Shown: positions 28,916 to 36,780, counted from the stretch's first letter. The stretch is 50,223 nucleotides of DNA from Alkalihalobacillus pseudalcaliphilus (GCA_001038565.1 LFJO01000004.1:81231-131453), one strand, 5' to 3'. Notes: a model not told the origin generated them from the sequence alone. Numbers and translations are program-made.

Positions 28916-29086
28916 TTGCCTGTCAATCAAAAGGAATGGTTGGAGACTGAATTAGAGAAGGTAAGAAAGGAGCTATTAGAAATCGCTCAATTAAAAGGAA
29001 TCTGTCATGTAGATGTTTTGCGAAAATCAGAGGAATTGGACAAGTTGATTACCTTTTTTATGAATGAGTATATAAAGGAGCACTAA
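28916..29086 (+). CDS. Spo0E-like aspartyl-phosphate phosphatase
   Basis: A 56-residue two-helix protein carrying the Spo0E family signature SEELDKLI (residues 38-45), preceded by a charged first helix (EWLETELEKVRKELLEIAQ). Family members dephosphorylate Spo0A~P and so restrain sporulation, or act on related regulators. The start is TTG at 28916 with AGGGGGT about 9 nt upstream. It was missed by length cut-offs of 60 residues. The divergent SinR-like gene suggests a small developmental-control module. Confidence 0.8.
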   Translation: MPVNQKEWLETELEKVRKELLEIAQLKGICHVDVLRKSEELDKLITFFMNEYIKEH

Positions 29087-29373
29087 AAGCTGTCAGTGGA
29101 TGAAGTGTTAATAGTAGGTGAGATATCTACATTTCACTAGAAAAACTAGATTAGCTTCAGTGCCAACAAATCTTTACAAGTAATAATAAGTATTTTCTTT
29201 TGTGAAACAATATGTAAATGTTAATAAAGGTAAATTAATTATTGAAAAACGATAAATTTTTGGGTAAACTACAATCATAATATAAGGGGTGAGTAGGATG
29301 GGGTTCATCAAAAGAGAATGTTTCTATTAGAGGAATTTTGGTGACCTTATCAAAATATGAAGAGGTGAATAGC

Positions 29374-29661
29374 ATGCTAACTTCAAAATCGGTCGAGAGA
29401 GGGGGAGTCTGGCTTAATAGTCAACTTATCCCTGACCATTTATTTATGTCATCCTTAGAAGATACTTTTTTATATTTGCGATTGTTAGGGGAGTGGTATG
29501 GTGAAACCCCTAAACCAAGCTACGGTGACTTAATTGAGCATTCCTTGTCTGAAATATGGGAACGATTATTACCTGAGCATATGGATGAGGTGAGAGAAGA
29601 AGCAAATTATGTCTTTATTAAGGTATTGCAGGAGCAAATTCAACATGGAAGAAACGTTTAA
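29374..29661 (+). CDS. Hypothetical acidic protein
   Basis: A 95-residue soluble protein with no recognised domain. It contains GGVWLNSQLIPDHLF and an acidic helical C-terminal half (SLSEIWERLLPEHMDEVREEANYVFIKVLQEQI). ATG 29374 is preceded by GAGGTG with 8-nt spacing, better than the GTG at 29338. It follows the Spo0E-like gene by about 290 bp and has its own terminator. Function unknown. Confidence 0.6.
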   Translation: MLTSKSVERGGVWLNSQLIPDHLFMSSLEDTFLYLRLLGEWYGETPKPSYGDLIEHSLSEIWERLLPEHMDEVREEANYVFIKVLQEQIQHGRNV

Positions 29662-29663
29662 AC

Positions 29664-29695
29664 AAGGTCATCGGATATACGGTGATCTTTTTTTA
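29664..29695 (+). terminator. Terminator
   Basis: AAGGTCATCG pairs with CGGTGATCTT around GATATA and runs into seven T residues, right after the hypothetical acidic protein. Confidence 0.8.
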
Positions 29696-29766
29696 TCGTT
29701 ATTTATGTAGGAGTGGTTTCAGGAAAGAAAAAACGGAATTTTATCCTGAATTTTCTAATTATTATA

Positions 29767-29796
29767 TTGATTTGTATGATTTAAAAGGAATATAAT
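29767..29796 (+). promoter_or_regulatory. Sigma-A promoter of the GntR cluster
   Basis: TTGATT (29767-29772) and TATAAT (29791-29796) are 18 nt apart, 68 bp upstream of the GntR start, with the operator-like site just downstream. Confidence 0.65.
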
Positions 29797-29815
29797 CTTA
29801 ATTAAGTACATAAAG

Positions 29816-29839
29816 CTGGTACGGTCATCATGACCACTT
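29816..29839. promoter_or_regulatory. Putative GntR operator 1
   Basis: The 24-bp site begins CTGGTACGG and ends ATGACCACTT. It shares CTGGT-CG and ATGACCA-TT at identical spacing with a second site at 30627-30650. It lies just downstream of the GntR promoter, which suits autoregulation. Confidence 0.65.
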
Positions 29840-29864
29840 GAGCAAAAGAAGGAGGGATGTGTAA

Positions 29865-30584
29865 TTGATCGATCAAATGAATGATGTTCCTTTACATTTA
29901 CAACTGAGAAATTTATTGAAGCGAGAAATAAGTGAAGGTAAACATAAGGTGAAAATCCCGAGTGAACGTGAATTGATGGAAAGATATACTGTAAGTAGAA
30001 CGACGGTAAGGGAGGCCATTAGTAGTTTAGTTAATGAGGGTACCGTAAAAAAGGTCCATGGTAAAGGCACGTTTATTTGTGCAAAGCCAAAGGTTCAGGA
30101 ATGGCTGAATTCACTTCATAGTTTTACCGAAACCGTAAAAAGGATGGGAATGGTTCCGGGTGCGGAGTTGCTATTTCACAAAGAGGTTGAGGCTGAACCT
30201 GCTATATCGACAGCACTAGAGACGAGTCGAATTTATACCATTCAAAGAATCCGCACGGCGAACGCAGATCCTGTTGCCATAGAGCGCCATTATTACCAAC
30301 GTCATATCGGTTTACTCCTTGCCTCACATAACCTCGAAGATGCCGTTATTTATGATTTATTAGAAAGAAATCTAGCTTTAAATTTTGCTGATGCTGAGCA
30401 AACCATTACGTGTCAAGGTGCTTCAGAAGATGATGCGAACTTTTTAAGTGTTACGGCTGGAAGTCACTTATTGGTTGTTGAGCGGGTTATTAAAGATGAA
30501 GAAGGAAAACCAATTGAGTATTACCGTGGGCACTTTCGCCCAGATATGTACGAGTTTCGAATGAAAATGAAAAGAGAGATATAA
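29865..30584 (+). CDS. GntR family regulator, HutC/UTRA type
   Basis: A 239-residue regulator with an N-terminal GntR winged helix (about 1-68: KIPSERELMERYTVSRTTVREAISSLVNEGTVKKVHGKGTF) and a C-terminal UTRA ligand-binding domain (about 88-232). The start is TTG at 29865 after GGAGGGATG. It heads a same-strand cluster with a ThDP enzyme, a BASS transporter and an SDR. Two matching sites, upstream of itself and of the ThDP gene, are likely its operators. The effector is probably the cluster's substrate, which is unknown. Confidence 0.92.
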   Translation: MIDQMNDVPLHLQLRNLLKREISEGKHKVKIPSERELMERYTVSRTTVREAISSLVNEGTVKKVHGKGTFICAKPKVQEWLNSLHSFTETVKRMGMVPGAELLFHKEVEAEPAISTALETSRIYTIQRIRTANADPVAIERHYYQRHIGLLLASHNLEDAVIYDLLERNLALNFADAEQTITCQGASEDDANFLSVTAGSHLLVVERVIKDEEGKPIEYYRGHFRPDMYEFRMKMKREI

Positions 30585-30626
30585 AAGCCGATAATATTCG
30601 ATAATATTAATGAGGTAATTTTTTAA

Positions 30627-30650
30627 CTGGTCCGTACGTTATGACCAGTT
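30627..30650. promoter_or_regulatory. Putative GntR operator 2
   Basis: AACTGGTC and GACCAGTT are perfect inverted arms 10 bp apart. The 24-bp core matches operator 1 at 16 or more positions with the same spacing. It lies 33 bp before the ThDP enzyme gene, implying a second regulated promoter. Confidence 0.7.
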
Positions 30651-30682
30651 AATCGAATAACCAATTGAATGGAGGAATTGAG

Positions 30683-32431
30683 ATGGCGGAGATTTCTGGT
30701 GGTGCGGTGATCGCAAAGATGTTAAGTAAAGAAATGGTAGAAAAGGTTTTTGGGATTATTGACGGTACGTATTTTGGTTTTTATTCAAGCTTAGAAGAGA
30801 ATGGTATTGAATTAATATCTCCGCGACATGAGACGAGTGCTGCCCATATGGCAGGTGCGTATGCAAGGATGTCGGGTAAGTTAGGTGTATGTATGGCTAG
30901 TAATGGACCAGGGGTCGCCAATATTTTACCGGGTCTTGTCGTTGAAGAGGCGGAGGGCAATCGAGTATTGCTTATTACTTCCTCGAGGCGAACGGGAATT
31001 ATGTATCCCGATCGTGGTGGTACCTATCAGTGTTTTGACCAAACCGGTGTCATTTCAAAAATTGCTAAGTGGAGCGAGGCGGTTCCTTCTTTTGACCGTA
31101 TTCCGGAAATGCTTAGAAGAGCATTGCGAAAATGTTATGAAGGTCGTCCGGGTGTCGTGCATATTGATATTCCAGAAAATATCATTAATTCAAAAGTGAA
31201 AGCCGATGTAAGTTATTTAGAACCACATCAGTATCGACTCGTTAAACAGCCAGGTGCTTGGCAAAGTCAATTAGAGCAGGCAGCTGATTTATTAATGAAT
31301 GCCAAGTTCCCTGTTATTCATGCTGGAAGTGGAGTTATACATGCTAGAGCCTACAAAGAGCTTGAAAATGTCGCCAACTTTTTGCAAGCCATGGTAACAA
31401 CAAGCTGGGCGGCGCGTGGTGCTTTTTCTGAGAAAAATGAACTGATGGTTCCGATGATTTATATTGATTTAAATAACCAAATTCGTAAAAAGGCGGATGT
31501 TGTTCTTGTCATTGGTTCACGTTTAGGAGAAACCGACTGGTGGGGGAAAGCACCGAATTGGAGTAACGATCAAAAAGTGATTCAGGTTGATCTAGACCCG
31601 AGTATCATTGGTGCAAACAAGCCTGTCGATCTAGCCATTCAAGCCGATGCTAAGACATTTTTATTACAACTGCTCGAAAAACTTTCTGAAAAGAATGAGA
31701 TTTTCAGTACGGAAGAAAGACAGGGGCAGATTCAGGAATTTTTGGTCGAAAAGACAAAGCAGAGAAAGAAGTTAGATAAGCACTTACAAGATCAGGCTGT
31801 GCCGATGAACCCTGCCCATGTGCCAGCTATTTCGCAGAAGGTTTTTCCAGAGGGAACACCTTTAGTAATTGATGGTGGTAATACAACGATATGGACGAAT
31901 TTTTTCTATGATATTGTTGAACCTGGTGCGGTATTCTCCACGTATAAATTCGGCATGCTCGGTGCAGGACTTGGACAAGCATTAGGTGTAGCTGCTGCCA
32001 ATCCAGAAAAACCAGTAGGTTGTATTATTGGGGATGGGGCGATGGGATTCCATCCACAGGAAATAGAAACAGCCATTCGAAATAACTTCCATATTATATT
32101 CTTAGTCATGTGTGATAAGCAGTGGGGTATGGTCAAGATGAATCAGCAGTTTGCTCTTAAACCTATTAAGACATTAATTAATAAATCACTTAGTTCTGAT
32201 GAGACAATAAATGCGGATTTAGGAGAAATTCAATTTGATAAATTGGCAGAAAGTATGGGTGCTCACGGGGAGTATGTGAATGATCCTAGTCAGCTAGAGG
32301 CAGCCATTAATCGCTCGTTATCTGTAGGGAAGTGCTCGGTTATACATGTAGATGTTGACCCAGTTAAGCATATGTGGGCACCTGGATTACGTTATTTTAA
32401 AGAGATGCATAATGAGCCGAAAGGAAAATAG
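30683..32431 (+). CDS. ThDP-dependent enzyme (acetolactate synthase-like)
   Basis: A 582-residue protein with three ThDP-enzyme domains: an N-terminal PYR domain with catalytic Glu50 (PRHETSAAHMAGAYARMSG), a central domain (about 190-330) and a C-terminal PP domain with GDGAMGFHPQEIETAIRNN. The usual Asn pair of the ThDP motif is replaced by CDKQWG. It resembles acetolactate synthase/benzoylformate decarboxylase relatives but has no clear assignment; a 2-oxo acid decarboxylase or carboligase is likely. ATG 30683 follows GGAGG by 7 nt. The neighbours (BASS transporter, SDR) suggest uptake and catabolism of an organic acid. Confidence 0.88.
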   Translation: MAEISGGAVIAKMLSKEMVEKVFGIIDGTYFGFYSSLEENGIELISPRHETSAAHMAGAYARMSGKLGVCMASNGPGVANILPGLVVEEAEGNRVLLITSSRRTGIMYPDRGGTYQCFDQTGVISKIAKWSEAVPSFDRIPEMLRRALRKCYEGRPGVVHIDIPENIINSKVKADVSYLEPHQYRLVKQPGAWQSQLEQAADLLMNAKFPVIHAGSGVIHARAYKELENVANFLQAMVTTSWAARGAFSEKNELMVPMIYIDLNNQIRKKADVVLVIGSRLGETDWWGKAPNWSNDQKVIQVDLDPSIIGANKPVDLAIQADAKTFLLQLLEKLSEKNEIFSTEERQGQIQEFLVEKTKQRKKLDKHLQDQAVPMNPAHVPAISQKVFPEGTPLVIDGGNTTIWTNFFYDIVEPGAVFSTYKFGMLGAGLGQALGVAAANPEKPVGCIIGDGAMGFHPQEIETAIRNNFHIIFLVMCDKQWGMVKMNQQFALKPIKTLINKSLSSDETINADLGEIQFDKLAESMGAHGEYVNDPSQLEAAINRSLSVGKCSVIHVDVDPVKHMWAPGLRYFKEMHNEPKGK

Positions 32432-32433
32432 TC

Positions 32434-33360
32434 ATGGGGATTGATGAGGTACAACTAAATTTTAGTTCAACGACGATGTTGATTATGAATATTTTGATTG
32501 GTTTTATTATGTTTGGTGTCGCTCTAGATTTGAAGGCTGGTGATTTTAAGAAGGCAATTCGCCAGCCAAAGCCCGTTTTAATCGGATTGTTTGGTCAATT
32601 TTTTATGTTACCTGCTTTAACGTATGTGCTTGTCATTATAATTAATCCGTTACCTAGTATTGCATTAGGAATGTTTCTTGTAGCAGCTTGCCCTGGAGGT
32701 AATTTATCGAATTTTCTTACATACTTAGCGAAGGGTAATACGCCGCTCTCGATAAGTATGTCGTCAATTTCAACGGTCATGGCGATCGTTATGACACCTT
32801 TAAACCTTATGTTGTGGGGTTCGTTATATCCCGAAACAGGTGCTTTGTTACGGGAGATTGTTATTAGCCCGTTGGAGATTTTCTTTACGATCGTTATCTT
32901 ACTTGGAATACCGCTTGCATTAGGTATGTATATTCGTCATCGTTATTCAGAATGGGCTCAAAAGGCGAATGTATGGATGAAGCGTTTTTCAATTGGGTTT
33001 TTTATCATTTTTGTTCTAGGAGCTTTGGCTTCTAACTTTCAATATTTTATCGAGTTTGTAGGAATGGTTGTATTGGTTGTTTTTATTATGAATTTGGTCG
33101 CGATTTTATCTGGTTATGGCATGGCGAAATTAGCTAAACTAGGCGAGCCGGAGCGACGAGCTGTTTCGATTGAAATGGGTATTCAAAATTCTGGGTTGGG
33201 ACTTATTTTAGTATTTAACTTTTTTGATGGGTTAGGTGGTATGGCAATTGTTGCGGCTTGGTGGTCGATTTGGCATGTGATTTCTGGGTTAATTATAGCC
33301 ACTTACTGGTCACGTAAACCACCGAAAATAAAGATAGATGAGAGTGGGATAACAGCATGA
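32434..33360 (+). CDS. Bile acid:sodium symporter (BASS) family transporter
   Basis: A 308-residue integral membrane protein with about nine or ten helices and the BASS fingerprint ACPGGNLSNFLTYLAKGNTPLSISMSS (sodium-site region). The second crossover region is EMGIQNSGLGLILVFNFF. Bacterial BASS proteins import organic acids such as pantoate or 2-oxo acids, usually with sodium. The gene begins 2 nt after the ThDP gene stop and its own stop overlaps the SDR start by 4 nt, so these three are one operon. The substrate is probably that of the ThDP enzyme. Confidence 0.9.
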   Translation: MGIDEVQLNFSSTTMLIMNILIGFIMFGVALDLKAGDFKKAIRQPKPVLIGLFGQFFMLPALTYVLVIIINPLPSIALGMFLVAACPGGNLSNFLTYLAKGNTPLSISMSSISTVMAIVMTPLNLMLWGSLYPETGALLREIVISPLEIFFTIVILLGIPLALGMYIRHRYSEWAQKANVWMKRFSIGFFIIFVLGALASNFQYFIEFVGMVVLVVFIMNLVAILSGYGMAKLAKLGEPERRAVSIEMGIQNSGLGLILVFNFFDGLGGMAIVAAWWSIWHVISGLIIATYWSRKPPKIKIDESGITA

Positions 33361-34319
33361 ATATTTTAATTACAGGTGCGTGTGGTTATTTGGGAAGTCA
33401 GCTCGTTCAATCATTAGCGAGCCTTGGTCTGGAAGAACACTCAATTATAGCAACGGATATCCGTGAGGAGCCACCAGCAGGGTTCCCAAAAGCAATCACA
33501 TACTTAAAGGCAGATGTTCGTTCTAAAAAAGTAGGAGAGCTTCTGGAAGCCTATAAAATTGATACGATTGTACATTTGGCGACCATTGTCACACCAGGGA
33601 AAAAAAGTAACCGGGAGTTTGAATATTCGGTTGATGTATTAGGGACGGGGAACATACTTGAGCTAGCTGTCCAGCATCATGTTAAACGAATAATTGTCAC
33701 CTCAAGTGGTGCTGCATATGGCTATCATCACGATAATCCAGACTGGATCACAGAGGATACACCGATATGTGGAAACTATGAATTCTCGTATTCCTATCAT
33801 AAACGTATAGTCGAGAAATTAATGGCTGAATATCGAGTCAATTATCCTGAATTAGAGCAGGTCGTTTTCCGAATTGGAACCATTCTAGGGGAATCTGTGA
33901 ATAATCAAATTACGTCTCTTTTTGAGAAAAAATATATGATTGGCATTCGTGGCTCAGATAGTCCTTTTGTATTCATTTGGGATCAAGATGTTGTCGCTTG
34001 TTTGAAAAAAGCCGTTTTTGGTGAAGAGGTTGGTGTATTCAATTTGGCTGGGACTGGGGCGATGACGGTTGATGATATTGCTAGGGTACTGAATAAAAAG
34101 GTAATTCGTTTTCCAGAACAGCTAATCAAAAAGGCTTTATTTGTGTTAAAGCGGGCGGGTCTTACTCAGTATGGTGAGGAGCAGGTCAGATTTTTGCAAT
34201 ATCGGCCGGTCCTGAGTAATCGAAAATTAATCGCCGAATTTGATTATACACCTGAGAAGACAACAGAAGAGGTATTTCGATATTATTGTGAACATCGCTT
34301 TGGGAAGCTAAGAGGTTAG
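33357..34319 (+). CDS. NAD(P)-dependent extended SDR / epimerase-like
   Basis: A 320-residue extended short-chain dehydrogenase. The Rossmann motif is TGACGYLGSQL (6-16), there is an acidic residue after beta2 (ATDIREE, favouring NAD), and VTSSGAAYG is followed by the catalytic YSYHK. Length and motifs match NAD-dependent epimerase/dehydratase proteins; the substrate is unknown. The ATGA overlap with the BASS gene shows translational coupling. It probably oxidises, reduces or epimerises an intermediate handled by the ThDP enzyme. Confidence 0.9.
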   Translation: MNILITGACGYLGSQLVQSLASLGLEEHSIIATDIREEPPAGFPKAITYLKADVRSKKVGELLEAYKIDTIVHLATIVTPGKKSNREFEYSVDVLGTGNILELAVQHHVKRIIVTSSGAAYGYHHDNPDWITEDTPICGNYEFSYSYHKRIVEKLMAEYRVNYPELEQVVFRIGTILGESVNNQITSLFEKKYMIGIRGSDSPFVFIWDQDVVACLKKAVFGEEVGVFNLAGTGAMTVDDIARVLNKKVIRFPEQLIKKALFVLKRAGLTQYGEEQVRFLQYRPVLSNRKLIAEFDYTPEKTTEEVFRYYCEHRFGKLRG

Positions 34320-34324
34320 GGCGT

Positions 34325-34500
34325 TTCATAGATTGCTCGTGTAATGGGTTGTGCCGACTCCTATGGTGATAGAGTTGTATGAAGCGCCAGGGTTAAGGGG
34401 TCACCATTACTTTTATATTTGTTCGTGGCGGAGAGGCACCTTGCTCCGCCACGAACTTTTTGTATAAAAGTTGACAATTACTGATGTGTGGAGTTTCGCA
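34325..34500 (-). repeat. Dispersed intergenic repeat member R4 (inverted)
   Basis: Read on the minus strand it matches 46.78-46.91 kb: the ACTCCTATGGTGATAGAGTT and GTATGAAGCGCCAG segments align with ACTCATCACGGTCATGGAGT and GTATGAAGTGCCAC in reverse orientation. It contains the module-A hairpin: ACTTTTATATTTG, GTTCGTGGCGGAG paired perfectly with CTCCGCCACGAAC, then TATAAAAGT. It probably also ends the SDR operon and faces the AHSA1-PDZ gene. Confidence 0.75.
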
Positions 34501-34515
34501 GATTTGAGCTGGTTT

Positions 34516-35205
34516 TTATGAGCTCATAACCGTACCAAAAGGAATGGTTTCTAGTGAAAGGTTAATAGTCTTTTCGTTTCTGGCAATGGTTAGTTCAAAG
34601 GTAGTCTTCACATCTGCGTGTGTAATGGCTAGTTCAGCTTCGTCATAGTGATGGACAGTTGTGCCGTCAATCGCCAGTAAATAATCGCCTTCTATAAGCT
34701 TCTCAGCTGCAGGGGTATGAGGGATTACTTTTACTATTTTTACATATTTACCTTCAGTGTGATGGAGTGTACCAATCCAGCTTTTCCAAAAGTTGTGGCG
34801 TATATCTTGGCGACCCTCTTCCACTTCCTTCAGATTAAGCATAAATTGATAGGTGCCAAATAACATATTTTCCATTTGACTTAAACCTATCTCACCTAAC
34901 CATTGCCCCGTATATTCAATGCTGACAATAGAGCCTCCATCGGTTTCTTTAATGGTCCATGTGGTTAACTCTTGCTCTTCATCTTCTAAAACAAGCTTTT
35001 CATTTTCAGTAAAATCCTTGATAGTTCCGCTATATGTTACATTCCAACCGTAATCAAAAAAAACTTTACCACCAACGGTTAAGTCGATCTCACAGGATTT
35101 CGTTTCCCACTTGTTCCGTTGCTCGGGAATAGTGAGTGCTTGCCAAATGCGAGATGGTGGTGCGAATATGAAAATATCTTTTTGTGCTCTGTTACTACTA
35201 TTCAT
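34516..35205 (-). CDS. AHSA1/SRPBCC domain fused to a PDZ-like domain
   Basis: A 229-residue soluble protein. Residues about 1-140 form an AHSA1/SRPBCC ligand-binding domain (FIFAPPSRIWQALTIPEQRNKW, then VGGKVFFDY). Residues about 150-225 look like a PDZ domain (KIVKVIPHTPAAEKLIEGDYLLAIDGTTV, then FELTIARNEKTINLSL). This fusion is unusual; PDZ domains are mostly found in proteases. The start overlaps the upstream ArsR-type gene by 8 nt, a classical arrangement for AHSA1 genes with ArsR repressors. Ligand and partner are unknown. Confidence 0.8.
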   Translation of the reverse strand: MNSSNRAQKDIFIFAPPSRIWQALTIPEQRNKWETKSCEIDLTVGGKVFFDYGWNVTYSGTIKDFTENEKLVLEDEEQELTTWTIKETDGGSIVSIEYTGQWLGEIGLSQMENMLFGTYQFMLNLKEVEEGRQDIRHNFWKSWIGTLHHTEGKYVKIVKVIPHTPAAEKLIEGDYLLAIDGTTVHHYDEAELAITHADVKTTFELTIARNEKTINLSLETIPFGTVMSS

Positions 35206-35512
35206 ACTGTTCCTCCTCCATAAAGTGTCTGAGCTTCATTAATTTTTGTTCAAGGATCTGGTCTATTTCTAATTTTGCCCGCATGCTTTGCTGTCGGTAG
35301 TTCTCTTGATTAAGAGAGTAATAGCGATATTTCCCCTCTTTTCGTTCTAGTAGTAAATCCATTTTGAGAAGGATATCTAGGTGCTTCTTGATGGCTGGCT
35401 GTGAAATGGTAAATGCGGCTACTAAATCAGATTGAGTCCATTCCTTTTGTGCGGTTAAATGAAGAATTTCTCGTCTCGTAGAATCTGATAATGCACGAAA
35501 TAAATCAGTCAT
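35198..35512 (-). CDS. ArsR-family HTH regulator
   Basis: A 104-residue winged-helix protein (LFRALSDSTRREILHL; recognition helix TISQPAIKKHLDIL; wing ERKEGKYRYYSL). It lacks the CxC arsenic motif of the true ArsR in this window, so it is not metal-sensing by that site. AAGGAG precedes the ATG. It is co-transcribed with the AHSA1-PDZ gene, and a palindrome lies just upstream, which suggests autoregulation. Confidence 0.92.
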   Translation of the reverse strand: MTDLFRALSDSTRREILHLTAQKEWTQSDLVAAFTISQPAIKKHLDILLKMDLLLERKEGKYRYYSLNQENYRQQSMRAKLEIDQILEQKLMKLRHFMEEEQYE

Positions 35513-35529
35513 AGTTGCTATTCTCCTTC

Positions 35530-35549
35530 ATATAACTATAAGGTTATAT
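35530..35549. promoter_or_regulatory. Palindromic operator upstream of the ArsR-family gene
   Basis: ATATAAC and GTTATAT are perfect arms around TATAAG, beginning 18 bp upstream of the ArsR-type start. The size and AT-richness suit an ArsR-family dimer. Confidence 0.6.
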
Positions 35550-35779
35550 ATTGAGTATAAAGGGAAAGTTTGGTAAAATCAAGGTAATATTAGAATATAT
35601 GTAATGAAATTTACCTGAGTACGAAAAAGCAGTGTAAGATTGTGGTGAACCAGCATTAACTATCATACTAAACGCCCATGTCGGAGCCTAAACCATCTCC
35701 ATCACCAACAAAGGTGAAAGTCATTTATCACCACCTTAATGATTCAGAAAGGTTTGTACAGATACTGAAGCCAAAGTTT

Positions 35780-36030
35780 GGAGTAACTACACGAAAAAGG
35801 CAGGACATGACAGTTACTCGAAAGAAGGGGGTGAGTAACTACACGAAAAAGGCTGAACATGACAGTTACTCGAAGGAAGAGGGTGAGTAACTACACGAAA
35901 AAGGCTGAACATGACAGTTACTCGAAGGAAGAGGGTGAGTAACTACACGAAAAAGGCTGAACATGACAGTTACTCGAAGGAAGAGGGTGAGTAACTACAC
36001 GAACTAAACGTGTTAGTTACTCGAGGGGCA
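35780..36030. repeat. Tandem array 1: five 52-bp hairpin units
   Basis: Units recur at exactly 52 bp (GAGTAACTAC at 35781, 35833, 35885, 35937 and 35989). Each holds GAGTAACT and AGTTACTC arms around ACACGAAAAAGGCTGAACAT-like loops. The middle copies are nearly identical; the first and last are diverged. The period is not a multiple of three, so the array is not coding; the 70-codon frame at 35678-35890 that runs into it lacks a ribosome binding site. Nothing else is recognised from 35550 to 35780. Confidence 0.88.
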
Positions 36031-36119
36031 TGATGTCACAATGAGCTCTAGAGCTTAATGATTAGTTGTAATCTGTAATAATGGAAGTGAACTTGACGAG
36101 ATTCCGTGCATTACCCATT

Positions 36120-36570
36120 GACCTTTCATACAAAACCCGCATGGCGAAGCCCAATTCACTTCGACACCAACAAAAATGAAAGTGGTGTCTGACTCTTTAA
36201 CTGGTGGAACTTCATTCAATTTGATTTTTTTCATTTTAAATGGATGGTGTTAGATTTTTTGAGAACTTGAGAATTAGTAGTAACCCAGCGGAGCATGATT
36301 TTCGGTAGCCACGAGTAGAGCTCCGCACATGCCTCAGCACTAACTTTCATATAAACGCACATGGCGAAGCCCCATTCACTTCGCCACCAACAAAGATGAA
36401 AGTAGTGGCGACTTTTTAAACAGTTGGCCCGTTTACAACTCGATTACCATTAGGAGTCGTACGCACAAAAAGGGAGCAGTGTCCTGTTAAGTCATCTATC
36501 GCAAGATGGATGACGAGCTAACTTCAAGGCACAACCTATCGCCCATAAGTAACTTTCATACAAAAGGAGG
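36120..36570 (+). repeat. Dispersed intergenic repeat member R2 (forward, most complete)
   Basis: Module order: hairpin A (36123-36182, CTTTCAT to ATGAAAG), a TTTAACTGGTGGAACTTCAT spacer, module B (GCGGAGC at about 36288 paired with GCTCCGC at about 36319, core ATTTTCGGTAG), a second hairpin A (36343-36403, with TGGCGAAG/CTTCGCCA inside), then module C (36472-36545) and a closing ACTTTCATACAAA. No coding frame is supported here. Confidence 0.82.
36472..36545 (+). ncRNA. Candidate structured RNA, module C copy 1
   Basis: The segment folds into a stacked stem: GTGTCC with GGCAC, GTTA with TAAC, then a 10-bp stem GTCATCTATC/GATGGATGAC closed by a GCAA tetraloop. A second copy at 46914-46987 differs at four positions. 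The paired change C-G to U-G keeps the stem, and the others are at the loop edge or unpaired. Whether it is transcribed is unknown; it lies just upstream of a membrane-miniprotein gene. Confidence 0.45.
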
Positions 36571-36576
36571 ACACAC

Positions 36577-36756
36577 ATGCAATTCGTTAAATGGATGTAC
36601 GTAATGATGGCTGCTATGCTCTTTTCTACTCTTACAAGTGTTTATATTTTCGACGACCGTTATTCAGGAATTTTTGCTTGGCTCATGCTCATATTCTTTA
36701 TTATTGGAACTGCTTGTTTCATCAATATTAAAAGCTCATTAAAACCAAAAGAATGA
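36577..36756 (+). CDS. 59-residue two-helix membrane protein
   Basis: ATG 36577 follows AAAAGGAGG with ideal spacing. The protein has two hydrophobic helices (about 7-24 and 31-50) joined by IFDDRYSG, with a basic tail (KSSLKPKE). No family is recognised. It begins a cluster of small membrane-protein genes (36577-37195) on one strand. The upstream edge of its leader is the end of repeat R2. Confidence 0.65.
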   Translation: MQFVKWMYVMMAAMLFSTLTSVYIFDDRYSGIFAWLMLIFFIIGTACFINIKSSLKPKE

Positions 36757-36780
36757 TTTACTAAAGGGAGGAGGTTTAAC

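Noticed and set aside
35678-35890. 70-codon gene running into array 1
   Set aside because: No ribosome binding site, and the C-terminal part is only the translated tandem repeat with a 52-bp period.
35780-36030. CRISPR array
   Set aside because: Spacing is regular, but the parts between repeat arms are also repeated, so there are no unique spacers, and no cas genes are present. The same holds for 49903-50140.
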